Shown: positions 29,076 through 38,151, counted from the stretch's first letter. The stretch: 64,000 bases of DNA from Balneatrix alpica DSM 16621 (GCF_000619885.1 NZ_JHUZ01000017.1:1-64000), one strand, 5' to 3'. Program-made: numbers and translations. The notes: generated by a model not told the origin, from the sequence alone.

Positions 29076-29554
29076 CGGGGGCGCACCAGGGCAATACTCC
29101 GACCGGCCAGGCTCGGCCAGCTCAGTGTTTGTTGACGCTGCTGCAGGGCCTGGATACATGCCTCGGTAGCGGCTAACCAAGGGGCAGGCCGCTGACTGGC
29201 CATATCCATGTGCAGTAACAGGGTTTCCATCGCCGCCAACTCCACCCCACTTAAACCGTGCTCCATGGTGAAATACAGCCGCAGCTTTTTCCGGTCCCAC
29301 TCAAGTAATTGCACCCCTACTTGCAAGGGTTCTCCCTGTGCCACCTCATGCAGGTAATGCACCATACTTTGCAGGGTATAGAGGGATACCTGGTGTTGGG
29401 CGCGAAAATCCTCATCCAGACCCAGCTCCCGCATCAATTGATCAATCGCCCGACTAAACACCAGGACATAGCAGGCATCATTCATATGGCCGTTGTAGTC
29501 AATCCAGTCCGGCTGAACGGGGCCAGCAAAGACGATAGGTAACAGCGGATTCAT
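29072..29554 (-). CDS. cdhB: hot-dog thioesterase, probable betainyl-CoA thioesterase
   Basis: A 160-residue 4HBT-type thioesterase; the catalytic/hot-dog helix region is WIDYNGHMNDACYVLVF. It diverges from a CdhR-like regulator and sits beside the cleavage enzyme and carnitine dehydrogenase, so by analogy with Pseudomonas CdhB it should hydrolyse betainyl-CoA to glycine betaine. The family is clear; the substrate comes from context. The second of two adjacent ATGs (29554) is chosen for spacing to GGGGGA. Confidence 0.75.
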   Translation of the reverse strand: MNPLLPIVFAGPVQPDWIDYNGHMNDACYVLVFSRAIDQLMRELGLDEDFRAQHQVSLYTLQSMVHYLHEVAQGEPLQVGVQLLEWDRKKLRLYFTMEHGLSGVELAAMETLLLHMDMASQRPAPWLAATEACIQALQQRQQTLSWPSLAGRSIALVRPR

Positions 29555-29673
29555 CATAGTCCCCCGATGGAAGCGAATGCCTTCATGCTAAGGGGTCGCG
29601 GCCCAGACATTTGACTGTACCCGCTGCTTAGGTGTTAATTTCCGACCAATACCCCTCGCTTTCGGAGCCTGCC

Positions 29674-30630
29674 ATGTTTGGCGATCGTCCCGCACAGTCC
29701 CCCCAGCTGATCAGTTTTCTGCTGGTGCCAGGTTTTTCCCTGTTTGGCCTGACTTCCATGCTGGACCCCCTGCGCCATGCCAATCGCAGCAGCAATCGTG
29801 AGCTTTATCGCTGGCAACTGATTTCCGAACAGGGAGGTAGCGTCCTCAGTAGCGACGAGCTGGAAATCCATACCAGTCACAGCATTCGCGGCCTGCCCCT
29901 GTGCGAAACCCTGATTATCTGCGCGGGTGCCGATCCACAGGCCGCCATCACCCCCGGCTTACTCGGTTTTATTCGCCAGCAGGCCAGCCATGGCGCCGAC
30001 ATTGGCTGTCAGGATACCGCGGCCTATCTGGCCGCCGCAGCCGGGGTGTTGAATGGCTATCGCGCCACCCTGCACTGGGAAAACCTCGACAGCACCCGCG
30101 AGGCCTTCCCCCATGTGCACTTTGTGCAGGAGCTGCTGGTGGTGGATCGCGGTCGTTTCTCCTGCCCGGGCGCCCTGTCTGGGCTGGATATGATGCTGCA
30201 TCTGATCCGCACCCAGCACGGTCATGGTCTGGCCACCACCGTCGCGGATGAGCTGATTTACACCCACAAGCGCAGCCACAGCGACCCGCAACGCACCGCA
30301 ATTCAACAACGTCTGGATAGCCGCAATCCGCGCCTGTTGGAAGCGGTCAAACTGATGGAGCTCAATATTGAAGAGCCCCTGAAGATTGCAGAGATAGCCA
30401 GCACCCTGAGCATTTCTGAGCGCGAGCTGGAACGCCTGTTCCAACACTATCTGCAGCAGCCCCCCAATGCCTATTACCGCCAACTGCGCTTGGATCAGGC
30501 GCGCTGGATGCTGCAACAAACCAGCGACAGCGTCACCGCCATCTCCGTTGCCTGTGGCTTTGCCTCCCTCTCCCACTTCAGCCGCAGCTACCAGCAGCGC
30601 TTTGGCCGCAAACCCAGCCAGGAGCGCTAA
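29674..30630 (+). CDS. cdhR: GlxA/AraC-family regulator, CdhR-like
   Basis: A 318-residue regulator with an N-terminal DJ-1/PfpI-like domain (FLLVPGFSLFGLTSMLDPLR, then GCQDTAAYLAAAAGVL) and a C-terminal AraC-type double HTH ending in CGFASLSHFSRSYQQRFG. In Pseudomonas aeruginosa CdhR is the carnitine-responsive activator of the carnitine dehydrogenase genes; here the gene lies between the thioesterase and the cleavage-enzyme/dehydrogenase pair. GGAG seven bases before the ATG at 29674 decides the start over a GTG at 29632. Confidence 0.82.
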   Translation: MFGDRPAQSPQLISFLLVPGFSLFGLTSMLDPLRHANRSSNRELYRWQLISEQGGSVLSSDELEIHTSHSIRGLPLCETLIICAGADPQAAITPGLLGFIRQQASHGADIGCQDTAAYLAAAAGVLNGYRATLHWENLDSTREAFPHVHFVQELLVVDRGRFSCPGALSGLDMMLHLIRTQHGHGLATTVADELIYTHKRSHSDPQRTAIQQRLDSRNPRLLEAVKLMELNIEEPLKIAEIASTLSISERELERLFQHYLQQPPNAYYRQLRLDQARWMLQQTSDSVTAISVACGFASLSHFSRSYQQRFGRKPSQER

Positions 30631-30827
30631 CCCCAAATGACGCAGATGGCGATGACATAGCCATTTGCGACACTCGCCTGCTCGTATTCGGAAAAAATCA
30701 AATAGCCATCGCCAACAGGCAAAAGCTTAAGTGTCAGGGGGGTAGTTTAGTGCTCAAGGCCAGGGCGGAGTGATCGTCCCAGACACCCAGTCCCTGTGCC
30801 ATTCTGCAATCAAGGCGAGTAACTAGC
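30631..30827 (+). promoter_or_regulatory. control region before the carnitine operon, with direct and inverted repeats
   Basis: 197 bases between the regulator and the cleavage-enzyme gene. ATAGCCAT occurs twice in direct orientation (30657-30664 and 30702-30709), start-to-start 45 bp. TGGCGATG (30647-30654) is an exact inverted copy of CATCGCCA (30707-30714). Such repeats are candidates for AraC/GlxA-type activator half-sites. No strong sigma-70 promoter is apparent, in keeping with activator dependence. Confidence 0.5.
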
Positions 30828-31718
30828 ATGAATCAGGACGTCATTATCACCTGTGCGGTGACCGGCGCGGCCGATACAGCCCACCGCAGCCCCCACGTGC
30901 CCGTCACCCCGGAAGAAATCAGCAATGCCGCGATCGAAGCCTGGAATGCCGGCGCCGCCATCGCCCATATTCATGTCCGCGATCCGGCCACCAAGCAGTG
31001 TTCCCGCCGCCTCGACCTCTATGCCGAAGTCTGTGAGCGCTTAAGAGCGGCCCAGTGTGATGTGATTATCAACCTCACCGCCGGCATGGGCGGCGATCTC
31101 TATATCGGCCCGGAAGACAACCCCACCGCCTTCTGTCCGGAAACAGACCTGGTCGGCGGCCTGGAGCGTCTGCTGCATATCGAGGAACTCAAACCGGAAA
31201 TCTGCACCCTCGACTGCGGCTCCCTGAATTTCGGCGATAGCAACCTGGTCTATGTCTCCACCCCGGACATGCTCCGCCGCGCCGCCGCCCGCATTCAGCA
31301 GTTGGATGTCACCGTTGAGTTGGAGATCTTCGACACCGGCAACCTCTGGTTTGCCCTGCAAATGCGCAAAGAGGGGCTGATTAATGACAATGCCCTGTTC
31401 CAGCTGTGTCACGGCATTCCCTGGGGAGCGCCCCCCGAACTGAGCCTGCTCAAGGCGATGGTCGATATGCTCCCCGCCGACAGCCAGTGGACCTCCTTTG
31501 CCCTGGGCCGACACCAGCTACCCTGGGCCGCACAATCCGTACTGCTCGGCGGCCATGTGCGGGTTGGCCTGGAGGATAACCTCTACCTGGATAAAGGCGT
31601 CTTTGCCACCAATGGCCAATTGGTCGAGCGTGCCGTCAATATCGTCGAAAACCTCGGTGGCCGGGTACTTAGCCCGAGCGAAGCCCGCCAAAAACTACGC
31701 CTGCGCGGCAGCCAATAA
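30828..31718 (+). CDS. cdhC: beta-keto-acid cleavage enzyme (3-dehydrocarnitine:acetyl-CoA)
   Basis: A 296-residue BKACE-family (formerly DUF849) TIM-barrel enzyme. The zinc-site HIHVRDP and the catalytic-region VELEIFDTG and HGIPWGAP are visible. BKACE enzymes transfer acetyl-CoA's CoA to a beta-keto acid; next to L-carnitine dehydrogenase the substrate should be 3-dehydrocarnitine, giving betainyl-CoA and acetoacetate. It is followed after 12 bases by the dehydrogenase with AAGGAG between. Family clear, substrate from context. Confidence 0.86.
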   Translation: MNQDVIITCAVTGAADTAHRSPHVPVTPEEISNAAIEAWNAGAAIAHIHVRDPATKQCSRRLDLYAEVCERLRAAQCDVIINLTAGMGGDLYIGPEDNPTAFCPETDLVGGLERLLHIEELKPEICTLDCGSLNFGDSNLVYVSTPDMLRRAAARIQQLDVTVELEIFDTGNLWFALQMRKEGLINDNALFQLCHGIPWGAPPELSLLKAMVDMLPADSQWTSFALGRHQLPWAAQSVLLGGHVRVGLEDNLYLDKGVFATNGQLVERAVNIVENLGGRVLSPSEARQKLRLRGSQ

Positions 31719-31730
31719 AGGAGCTTATCC

Positions 31731-32699
31731 ATGTTACGTCCCCTTCCTAGCGCAGTAAAAACCGTTGGGGTGCTCGGTACCGGCGTCATCGGTGGCGCCT
31801 GGGCACTGCACTTCTTACGTATGGGCATGGATGTCGTTGCCTATGACCCCGGTCCCCAGGCAGAAGAAAAACTACTGGCGATGGTCGACCATATCTGGCC
31901 CACCATGGTGCAACTGGGCCTGCGTGAAGGCGCCAGCCCTGAACGGCTGCGCTTTGCCAGCAGCCTTGCCCAACTGGCCAACAGTGTGGAAGTGATCCAG
32001 GAAAGCACGCCGGAGAACCTCAGTGCCAAGCAGGCCCTCTTTGCCGAACTGGACCGGCTGGCCCCGCCCCAGGTGGTGATTATCTCCAGCACCTCCGGCT
32101 TTGCCATGACCACCATGGCCGCTCAGCTGCAACAGCACCCCGAGCGTTTTGTGGTGGGTCACCCCTTTAATCCGCCCTACCTGGTGCCCTTCTGTGAAGT
32201 CTGTGGTGGCCAGCGCACCAGCCAGGAGGTGGTGGACTGGACCACCGCCTTCTATGAAGCCATCGAGAAAAAGGTGGCCAAGATGGAACGTGAGCTGCCC
32301 GGCTTTATCGGTAATCGTCTGCAGGAAGCACTCTGGCGCGAGGCCCTGCACATGGTGGCCAATAACGAATGTTCGGTGGAGGACATCGACAAAGCCATCG
32401 CCTACGGCCCAGGTTTACGCTGGGCCATCATGGGCCACTGTCTGACCTATCACCTCGGTGGCGGGCAGGGCGGCATGGCCCATCTGCTCGATCATTTTGA
32501 AGAATCCTTAAAAGAACCCTGGACCCGCCTGGAAGCGCCGGCCCTCACCCCTGCGCTAAAAGAGGCGATGGTCAACGGCTGCCTCAACCAGGCCCAGGGG
32601 GCGTCGATTAACGACCTGATCCGCGAGCGCGATGACTGTCTGATCCGCATCATGCAAACCCTCAAGGAATACCGTGAGGAGAAAGGCATCCAGCGCTAA
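31731..32699 (+). CDS. cdhA: L-carnitine dehydrogenase
   Basis: A 322-residue NAD-dependent dehydrogenase of the 3-hydroxyacyl-CoA dehydrogenase superfamily. The N-terminal nucleotide motif is GVLGTGVIGGAW; SSTSGFAMTTM, GHPFNPPYLVPF and ELPGFIGNRLQ follow, as in LcdH/CdhA enzymes that oxidise L-carnitine to 3-dehydrocarnitine. Position next to the cleavage enzyme supports the assignment. A GGAG lies seven bases before the ATG. Confidence 0.88.
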   Translation: MLRPLPSAVKTVGVLGTGVIGGAWALHFLRMGMDVVAYDPGPQAEEKLLAMVDHIWPTMVQLGLREGASPERLRFASSLAQLANSVEVIQESTPENLSAKQALFAELDRLAPPQVVIISSTSGFAMTTMAAQLQQHPERFVVGHPFNPPYLVPFCEVCGGQRTSQEVVDWTTAFYEAIEKKVAKMERELPGFIGNRLQEALWREALHMVANNECSVEDIDKAIAYGPGLRWAIMGHCLTYHLGGGQGGMAHLLDHFEESLKEPWTRLEAPALTPALKEAMVNGCLNQAQGASINDLIRERDDCLIRIMQTLKEYREEKGIQR

Positions 32700-33046
32700 A
32701 CGCCGCCAGTCAGCGTGCCTCCGCCTGGCACGCTGGCCCTGTCTCTCACCCCATCAGGCTCGACCAAGCGGAGGTTGGTTAGCCCGCCAGGTAGGCATGC
32801 CTACCACGGCAATGCTCAGGTCACTAGGTGACAACCTGGTACCCGCAACGGCCCTGCGCGCAGAGATACGTCCGTGACGATTTCACCCGCCAGCGCCCAC
32901 CCAATAAAAATAAGATAAAGGTAGATACCGATGACGTTGATCCATTCTCACCCAACCAAGCGGTTATGCCGTTCTGCTCACCCCCACAGGGGTGTCAGCC
33001 GCCGTGCTAACCGACTCGACGCCAGGGCCACATGGAGACTGCAGCT
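32700..33046 (+). promoter_or_regulatory. 347-base intergenic region before the BCCT gene
   Basis: It holds a terminator-like hairpin for cdhA (CAGCGTGCC/GGCACGCTG, 32711-32735) and a perfect 16-bp palindrome GGTAGGCATGCCTACC (32790-32805), a candidate operator. An AT-rich stretch (32902-32921) contains AAGATAAAG as a poor -10. A short ORF (32931-33056) with its own ribosome-binding site lies at the 3' end. It suggests the transporter is transcribed separately from cdhC-cdhA under its own control. Confidence 0.5.
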
Positions 33047-33056
33047 ATGTCATTAA
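32931..33056 (+). CDS. candidate leader peptide overlapping the BCCT start
   Basis: A 41-codon ORF (MTLIHSHPTKRLC...) with AAGGTAG six bases before its ATG. It ends 9 bases inside the BCCT gene in another frame. It is rich in Arg and His and has no recognisable domain. It may be chance, or a translated leader that couples to transporter translation. Confidence 0.25.
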   Translation: MTLIHSHPTKRLCRSAHPHRGVSRRANRLDARATWRLQLCH

Positions 33057-34708
33057 GACACTCTCATTCCGCCAGTGAGCAACGCCTCTTCAAACAGGAG
33101 ACCCTGACCCAACACGGGCTGTTTAAGGGTATGCACAAGGGCATGACCTTAGCCGCTGCCCTGCTGGTGCTGGCTTTTGTCGTCTTCACCGGCAGCAACC
33201 CTGCGCTTGCCGGCAGTCTCTTTGGTGCCGCCCGCAGCTGGATCGAATCCACCTTCGGCTGGTACTACATGATTACCGTGGTGTTTCTGATCCTGATCTG
33301 CTCCTACCTGGTCTTGAGTCGCCATGGCAGCATTCGCCTCGGCGACGATGACAGCCAGCCAGAGTTCAGCAACTTTGCCTGGTTCTCGATGCTGTTCTCC
33401 GCCGGTATTGGCATCGGCATTCTGTTCTTCGGCGTGGCCGAACCTATCTTCTACCTCGATAACAGCGGAGCCTTTGGCTACCCCAACAATCCCTATGCCG
33501 ACTTGGCGGGGGCCACGGCGCTTGGTTATGACCGCGCCGTCGATGCCCTAAGGGTCACCTTTTTTCACTGGGGCTTTCATGGCTGGGCCGCCTATGTGAT
33601 CGTCGGTCTGGCCCTGGCCTACTTCGCTTATCGTAAAAAACTGCCGTTGGCCCTGCGCTCCACCCTCTATCCCTTTATTGGTGAACGCATCTATGGCCCC
33701 ATCGGCCATGTGGTTGACCTGCTTGGCGTGGTGGGCTGCGTATTTGGTATTGCCACCTCCCTGGGGCTGGGGGTCAGTCAGATGTCCGTGGGTCTGGAGC
33801 GCCTGGCAGGCATCGATCCAGGGCTGAATACCCAGCTGGTGCTGATCAGCATCATTACCGTCATTTCCATCTTATCGGCGGTATCCGGCGTACAACGCGG
33901 CATCAAGATCATCTCGGAGTGGAACATCATCATCTCCATCCTGGTGATCGGCTACTTCCTGTTTGGTGGCCCCACCGCCTGGCTGTTGGGTATCTTTGCT
34001 GACTCCCTGGGTGACTACCTGGTCAACTTTGTGCAGATGGGGCTGTGGTTCCCGGATGAGGAGGGTGCGGCAGCCTGGCAAAACGGCTGGACCGTCTTCT
34101 ATTGGGGCTGGTGGTTAGCCTGGGCGCCCTTTGTCGGCCTCTTTATTGCCCGCATCTCCCAGGGCCGCACCCTGCGTGAATTTGTCCTCGGTGTCTTGCT
34201 GGTGCCCACTCTGGTTATCTTCGTTTGGCTGGGCATCTTCGGCGGTACTGCCCTGTATCAGGAGCTGCATGCCGTCAATGGCCCTGGCAGCGCCGGGATT
34301 ATTGAACTGGTTAACGCCTGGAACCTGCCCGCGGCGCTCTTTGCCAGCTCCGATGGCATCGCCGGTACCGGCAGCCTCGGCTGGATTTTGTCGGCGCTGA
34401 TGGTGTTCTTGCTGATGAGCTGGTTTGTCACCTCTTCCGACTCCAGCACCCTGGTGCTGACCACCATCCTCTCCCTGGGTAACGATGAACCTCCGCAGCT
34501 GTTCCGGGTGTTCTGGGGCGTCGTTATCGGCCTGGTGGCTGCCGCCTTACTGCTGGCGGGCGGCTTAGGGGCCTTGCAAACCGCGCTGATGGCCGCCGCC
34601 CTGCCACTGAGTCTGGTGATTCTGGCGATGACCTGTGCGGTGTTGAAATCCCTCTGGACGGAGGCGCGCCTGCCTCAGTCCACTAAAACTGCCCTACAAC
34701 CGGAATAG
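33047..34708 (+). CDS. BCCT-family betaine/carnitine/choline transporter
   Basis: A 553-residue secondary transporter with about 12 membrane helices. The BCCT signature is present (NGWTVFYWGWWLAWAPFVG, then GLFIARISQGRTLREF), as are FGVAEP and the helix FHWGFHGWAAY. A carnitine, gamma-butyrobetaine or betaine substrate is inferred from the neighbours. The start at 33047 has GGAG nine bases upstream; an ATG at 33032 with AGGG is an alternative adding five residues. The C-terminal tail is short, unlike osmoregulated BetP-type members, favouring a catabolic uptake role. Confidence 0.9.
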   Translation: MSLRHSHSASEQRLFKQETLTQHGLFKGMHKGMTLAAALLVLAFVVFTGSNPALAGSLFGAARSWIESTFGWYYMITVVFLILICSYLVLSRHGSIRLGDDDSQPEFSNFAWFSMLFSAGIGIGILFFGVAEPIFYLDNSGAFGYPNNPYADLAGATALGYDRAVDALRVTFFHWGFHGWAAYVIVGLALAYFAYRKKLPLALRSTLYPFIGERIYGPIGHVVDLLGVVGCVFGIATSLGLGVSQMSVGLERLAGIDPGLNTQLVLISIITVISILSAVSGVQRGIKIISEWNIIISILVIGYFLFGGPTAWLLGIFADSLGDYLVNFVQMGLWFPDEEGAAAWQNGWTVFYWGWWLAWAPFVGLFIARISQGRTLREFVLGVLLVPTLVIFVWLGIFGGTALYQELHAVNGPGSAGIIELVNAWNLPAALFASSDGIAGTGSLGWILSALMVFLLMSWFVTSSDSSTLVLTTILSLGNDEPPQLFRVFWGVVIGLVAAALLLAGGLGALQTALMAAALPLSLVILAMTCAVLKSLWTEARLPQSTKTALQPE

Positions 34709-34767
34709 CCCTGATGGCTGAGCGGGGCCACGGCCTCGCTCAGACTCCGGCTCAAACAGGTGACTCT

Positions 34768-35901
34768 ATGCGCGCAAGCGGTCGTTCCCCGCTGCTGGCG
34801 GATGAGGATGGCGTCATCACCCTCTCCTTCTTACTGCTACCTGACTACGCCATGGTCTCGCTACTGTCGGCGATTGAGCCCTTACGCATCGCCAACCGCC
34901 TCAGTGGCCGCACGCTCTACCGTTGGCAATGTCTGAGTGAAGGCGGGCAGAGCATCCTCGCCAGCAATGGAATGGCGCTGCAACAGCATCTGGATTACCG
35001 CCAGGTCGCCACGCCCCGTAACCTGTTCGTCAATGCCAGCTTTTACCCCGAACGCCATGGCCAGGCCGACACCCTGCGCTGGCTACGCCAGCTGCGTCAG
35101 CAGCATAGTCTGCTCGGGGCACTGGACACCGGCTGTTATCTGCTCGCCAAGGCAGGGCTCTTGCACGGACGGCGGGTCACCCTGCACTGGGAGGCCGCCC
35201 CCATCTTTCAGGCACTGTTTCCACAGGTGCAGGTCACCTCGGAGCTGTATGAGATTGAGCGCAACCTGATCAGCTGCGCTGGCGGTACGGCGGCAACGGA
35301 TTTGATGCTGCAGCTAATCGAACAGGATTACGGCAGCAGTCTGTGCGCCCAGATTTGCGATCAGCAGATTCGGAGCGGCATGCGCCTGCCCAGCGAACGG
35401 CAACGGGCTAACCTGCCACGCCAGCTGTTTATCCAGCATCCCCGCCTGATTCGCGCCCTGGAGCTGATGGAACTCCATCTGCAACACCCACTCTCCCCCG
35501 AGATCCTGGCGCAGCGGGCCCACCTGTCGCTACGTCAGTTGGAGCGCCTGTGTCAGCGCTTTTTGCAGTCTTCACCCTCCCAGTATTACCTGGGACTGCG
35601 CCTGCAGCGGGCGCAGCAACTGCTACAGCAAAGTGCGCTGCCGGTGGCGGCCATCGCGACGGCGGCTGGTTTTACCAGCGCCTCCCACTTCTGTCGCAGT
35701 TATCGCCGCCACTTTGGCCAATCACCGGGCAGCAGCCGTGTCCGGCTTAACCCTGGCGCTCCAGCACCCGAATCCGCGAGAGCAGCTCATCCCGGTCGAC
35801 ATAACAGCCCTGCAAATGACGACGCCCCTGGCGCAGGTCAAAGGCACGACGGGCATGTAACACCCGGCGATTATCAAATACCAGCAGATCCCCTGGGCTG
35901 A
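34768..35901 (+). CDS. second GlxA/AraC-family regulator, with antisense-overlapping C-terminus
   Basis: A DJ-1/PfpI-like plus AraC HTH protein, 377 residues as read. The domains end near GFTSASHFCRSYRRHFGQSP; this family normally stops within about 15 residues, yet the frame stays open for roughly 50 more through the 3' end of the convergent dioxygenase gene (overlap 35747-35901). The extension is Pro/Ala/His-rich and has no domain look. It is a probable regulator of transport or of gamma-butyrobetaine conversion, from position. The start at 34768 follows AGGTGA; an ATG at 34714 lacks a site. Confidence 0.8.
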   Translation: MRASGRSPLLADEDGVITLSFLLLPDYAMVSLLSAIEPLRIANRLSGRTLYRWQCLSEGGQSILASNGMALQQHLDYRQVATPRNLFVNASFYPERHGQADTLRWLRQLRQQHSLLGALDTGCYLLAKAGLLHGRRVTLHWEAAPIFQALFPQVQVTSELYEIERNLISCAGGTAATDLMLQLIEQDYGSSLCAQICDQQIRSGMRLPSERQRANLPRQLFIQHPRLIRALELMELHLQHPLSPEILAQRAHLSLRQLERLCQRFLQSSPSQYYLGLRLQRAQQLLQQSALPVAAIATAAGFTSASHFCRSYRRHFGQSPGSSRVRLNPGAPAPESARAAHPGRHNSPANDDAPGAGQRHDGHVTPGDYQIPADPLG

Positions 35902-36916
35902 GGCGATAGAAAAACTGAAAAACAGGCTCACGGGTCAGCGCAATAAAGGTGCGATAGGCGCGGTAGTGGCGCAGGACCTGGTCGGCGGGTAAGTCCAGCG
36001 GGCCCCGCAAAAAGTTCGCCAGGCGCACCTCCACCACCTGACCGGCTCGGTTGAGCTGCAATGCCGGTGCGCTGAAGCGGTAATCGGAGTGACGATCCTT
36101 GTTATGAAACTCCATCGGCAGACTGCTCAGGGCGGCGAACTCATCGGGATAATGCTCGCGCATGTGCTCAGCAATCCTGAAGCCATCCACCAGGATCGAC
36201 TCCCCTCCCTCTGCATCATTAGCCAGGCAATGGAGAAACTGCAGGCCCGGTTGCAGCTCCCGGGTGGGGAGGTCGGTATGCAGGGGTAAACGCAGATTAG
36301 TGTAGGCGGCGGTATTGGCATCGGGCTTGGCCTGCACATCAAACACCGTGCCGAAGTTGGTTTCACGGATAAAAGAGATGCGGTTGGCCACCTTCAGCAG
36401 CGTCCCCGGGGTGGTATCCACCTGCCGCAGCAGCGAGATACCCCAGTCACGCAGCAGACGTAACCAATCCAGCAAGGCGCGGTCATCCTCCATCACCTCG
36501 GCATAGTCAAACTCCGGCAGCGCCTCACGGATACTGTCCCTGTCCCAGCTTTGCGCCTGCCACTGTCGGGTTGCCCGCATCGCCTCGGCATAACAGTGCG
36601 CCCGCAGCCAGCCTGGATGGTAGCGACTACGGTGGCCATCCTCCCACAAAATGGTCAAATAGCCGTCCTGCAGCTGTGCCTGCTGGGGCTGCAAATCCAG
36701 GGGAACATCACAGATTTCAAATAGCTGCTCGCGGGTCAGCGTAGAAACGCACTCGCTACAGGGGCAGTTATCCCGTAGCCACAGATAGTGAAACTCGCTC
36801 TGGTGACCATCACTCCACGCAAGCTGCAATGACTGCTGCGCCAGGCTGAGTGACTGCGCCTGATGGTGGCTGGGGTACTGGGCATAACTGGCAATCTCAA
36901 AGGTGGTTGGCTGCAT
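35747..36916 (-). CDS. gamma-butyrobetaine dioxygenase
   Basis: A 389-residue 2-oxoglutarate/Fe(II) oxygenase of the BBOX/TmlH type that hydroxylates gamma-butyrobetaine to L-carnitine. The N-terminal zinc domain has WLRDNCPCSECV; the iron triad is HTDLP (HxD) and the distal His in RRVLHARRAF, with 2OG-binding Arg nearby. Length matches bacterial and human enzymes (about 383-387). GGAGGGAG lies just upstream of two adjacent ATGs; 36916 is taken. It feeds the carnitine pathway encoded to its left and converges with the second GlxA regulator. Confidence 0.9.
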   Translation of the reverse strand: MQPTTFEIASYAQYPSHHQAQSLSLAQQSLQLAWSDGHQSEFHYLWLRDNCPCSECVSTLTREQLFEICDVPLDLQPQQAQLQDGYLTILWEDGHRSRYHPGWLRAHCYAEAMRATRQWQAQSWDRDSIREALPEFDYAEVMEDDRALLDWLRLLRDWGISLLRQVDTTPGTLLKVANRISFIRETNFGTVFDVQAKPDANTAAYTNLRLPLHTDLPTRELQPGLQFLHCLANDAEGGESILVDGFRIAEHMREHYPDEFAALSSLPMEFHNKDRHSDYRFSAPALQLNRAGQVVEVRLANFLRGPLDLPADQVLRHYRAYRTFIALTREPVFQFFYRLSPGDLLVFDNRRVLHARRAFDLRQGRRHLQGCYVDRDELLSRIRVLERQG

Positions 36917-37049
36917 CATCTCTCCCTCCGCTGACGTCATGCCAGCTGTTCGACACAGCTTAGAATGCTGCCCCCAGAGAAGAGTGATAAGGAATCGACA
37001 CCTTATTGAACCCGGACGACAACTCGGTCGCCCGGGGTATCCGCAGCCG
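36917..37049 (-). promoter_or_regulatory. region between sodA and the dioxygenase gene
   Basis: 133 bases. A hairpin CCCGGACGAC/GTCGCCCGGG (37011-37036, one mismatch) just after the sodA stop may end that transcript, though no T-run follows. ATAAGG and CCTTAT (36987-37006) form a spaced palindrome upstream of the dioxygenase start, a candidate operator. Confidence 0.4.
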
Positions 37050-37670
37050 TTAAGCCGCTTGCAGCGCCGCCTGGTAACGGCGTTCGACCTCACCCCAGTT
37101 CACCACCTGATAGAAAGCAGCGATATAGTCCGGGCGCTTGTTCTGATACTTGAGGTAGTAAGCGTGCTCCCACACATCCAGGCCAAGGATGGGGGTATGG
37201 CCATCCATCAAGGGGCTATCCTGATTAGCACTGCTTTCCACCACCAGCTTGCCGGTGCGATCCACGCACAGCCAGGCCCAGCCACTGCCAAAGCGCGTCA
37301 GCGCCGCCTGGGTAAAGGCCTGTTGGAAGGCGGCAAAGCCGCCCAACTGTTGTTCGATCGCCTCCGCCAAGCCACCCTGGGGCTGACCACCCCCTTGAGG
37401 GCTCATCACCTGCCAGAACAGCGAGTGGTTGGCATGCCCCCCACCGTGATTACGTACCGCCGCCTGGATGCTGTCCGGTAGTTGGTTGATCATCCGCAGG
37501 AGTTTTTCCACAGGCAGCTCCGCCAATGCCGGTGCCTGCTCCAGGGCCGCATTCAGGCCATTGACGTAAGTCTGGTGATGACGGCTATGGTGAATCTCCA
37601 TGGTTTGGGCATCGATATGCGGTTCCAGTGCGGTGTAGGCATAGGGCAAAGCAGGAAGGGTGTGAGTCAT
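37050..37670 (-). CDS. sodA: superoxide dismutase, manganese type
   Basis: A 206-residue Fe/Mn-family dismutase. Metal ligands are His in [11 protein letters not shown], His in [11 protein letters not shown], and Asp/His in [12 protein letters not shown]. The [11 protein letters not shown] and NQDSPL blocks look like the Mn-dependent subgroup; metal specificity cannot be proven from sequence. No signal peptide, so cytoplasmic. It follows the TPR-like gene by 11 bases and likely shares its promoter. Confidence 0.92.
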   Translation of the reverse strand: MTHTLPALPYAYTALEPHIDAQTMEIHHSRHHQTYVNGLNAALEQAPALAELPVEKLLRMINQLPDSIQAAVRNHGGGHANHSLFWQVMSPQGGGQPQGGLAEAIEQQLGGFAAFQQAFTQAALTRFGSGWAWLCVDRTGKLVVESSANQDSPLMDGHTPILGLDVWEHAYYLKYQNKRPDYIAAFYQVVNWGEVERRYQAALQAA

Positions 37671-37681
37671 AGGCTCCTCGT

Positions 37682-38110
37682 TTAATGCAGCTCGGTAGTG
37701 GCCAAGAACCTGCCTGGATGGGTCTGCTGCAAACAGGCTTCCACTTGGGGATGGGAACCCTGCAGACTAAGAAAGTGCACCAACTCGGTATAAGTGTGGC
37801 GACTGTGACGCCAGGCAGCCTGACGCAAAGACGAGGAGTAATCCCGGCACTGACAAGTGTGTAGCAATTGCCAGTGAATCCGACACAGGCAGCGGGCCGC
37901 CTGTTCGCTGGCCGCGGTGGCAAGATAGAGATCCGCCAGATTGTGGTGGCTGACCACCAGGGCCGCCACCGCCTCATCGGCGTCCGGCCACTGGGCAAGG
38001 CGCTGATCAGCGTAGTCGAGTGCCTGGCGGTAGTAGCGTTCCGCTGCCTGCCACTGGCGGTTAAGGTAGTGTTGATTGCCCTGATCGATCGCTTTACGCC
38101 AATCCTGCAT
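37682..38110 (-). CDS. TPR-like protein upstream of sodA
   Basis: A 142-residue protein whose N-terminal half ([20 protein letters not shown] then [13 protein letters not shown]) looks like a tetratricopeptide repeat, followed by a helical region with [15 protein letters not shown], unusually rich in Cys and His. No signal peptide. The pairing with sodA recalls the pseudomonad operon in which a small orf precedes sodA. Function unknown; metal or redox handling could be considered because of the Cys/His cluster (inference). Confidence 0.7.
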   Translation of the reverse strand: MQDWRKAIDQGNQHYLNRQWQAAERYYRQALDYADQRLAQWPDADEAVAALVVSHHNLADLYLATAASEQAARCLCRIHWQLLHTCQCRDYSSSLRQAAWRHSRHTYTELVHFLSLQGSHPQVEACLQQTHPGRFLATTELH

Positions 38111-38151
38111 GCTGCTGACTCCTCGATTTGCATCGCCGAGCCATATAAACG

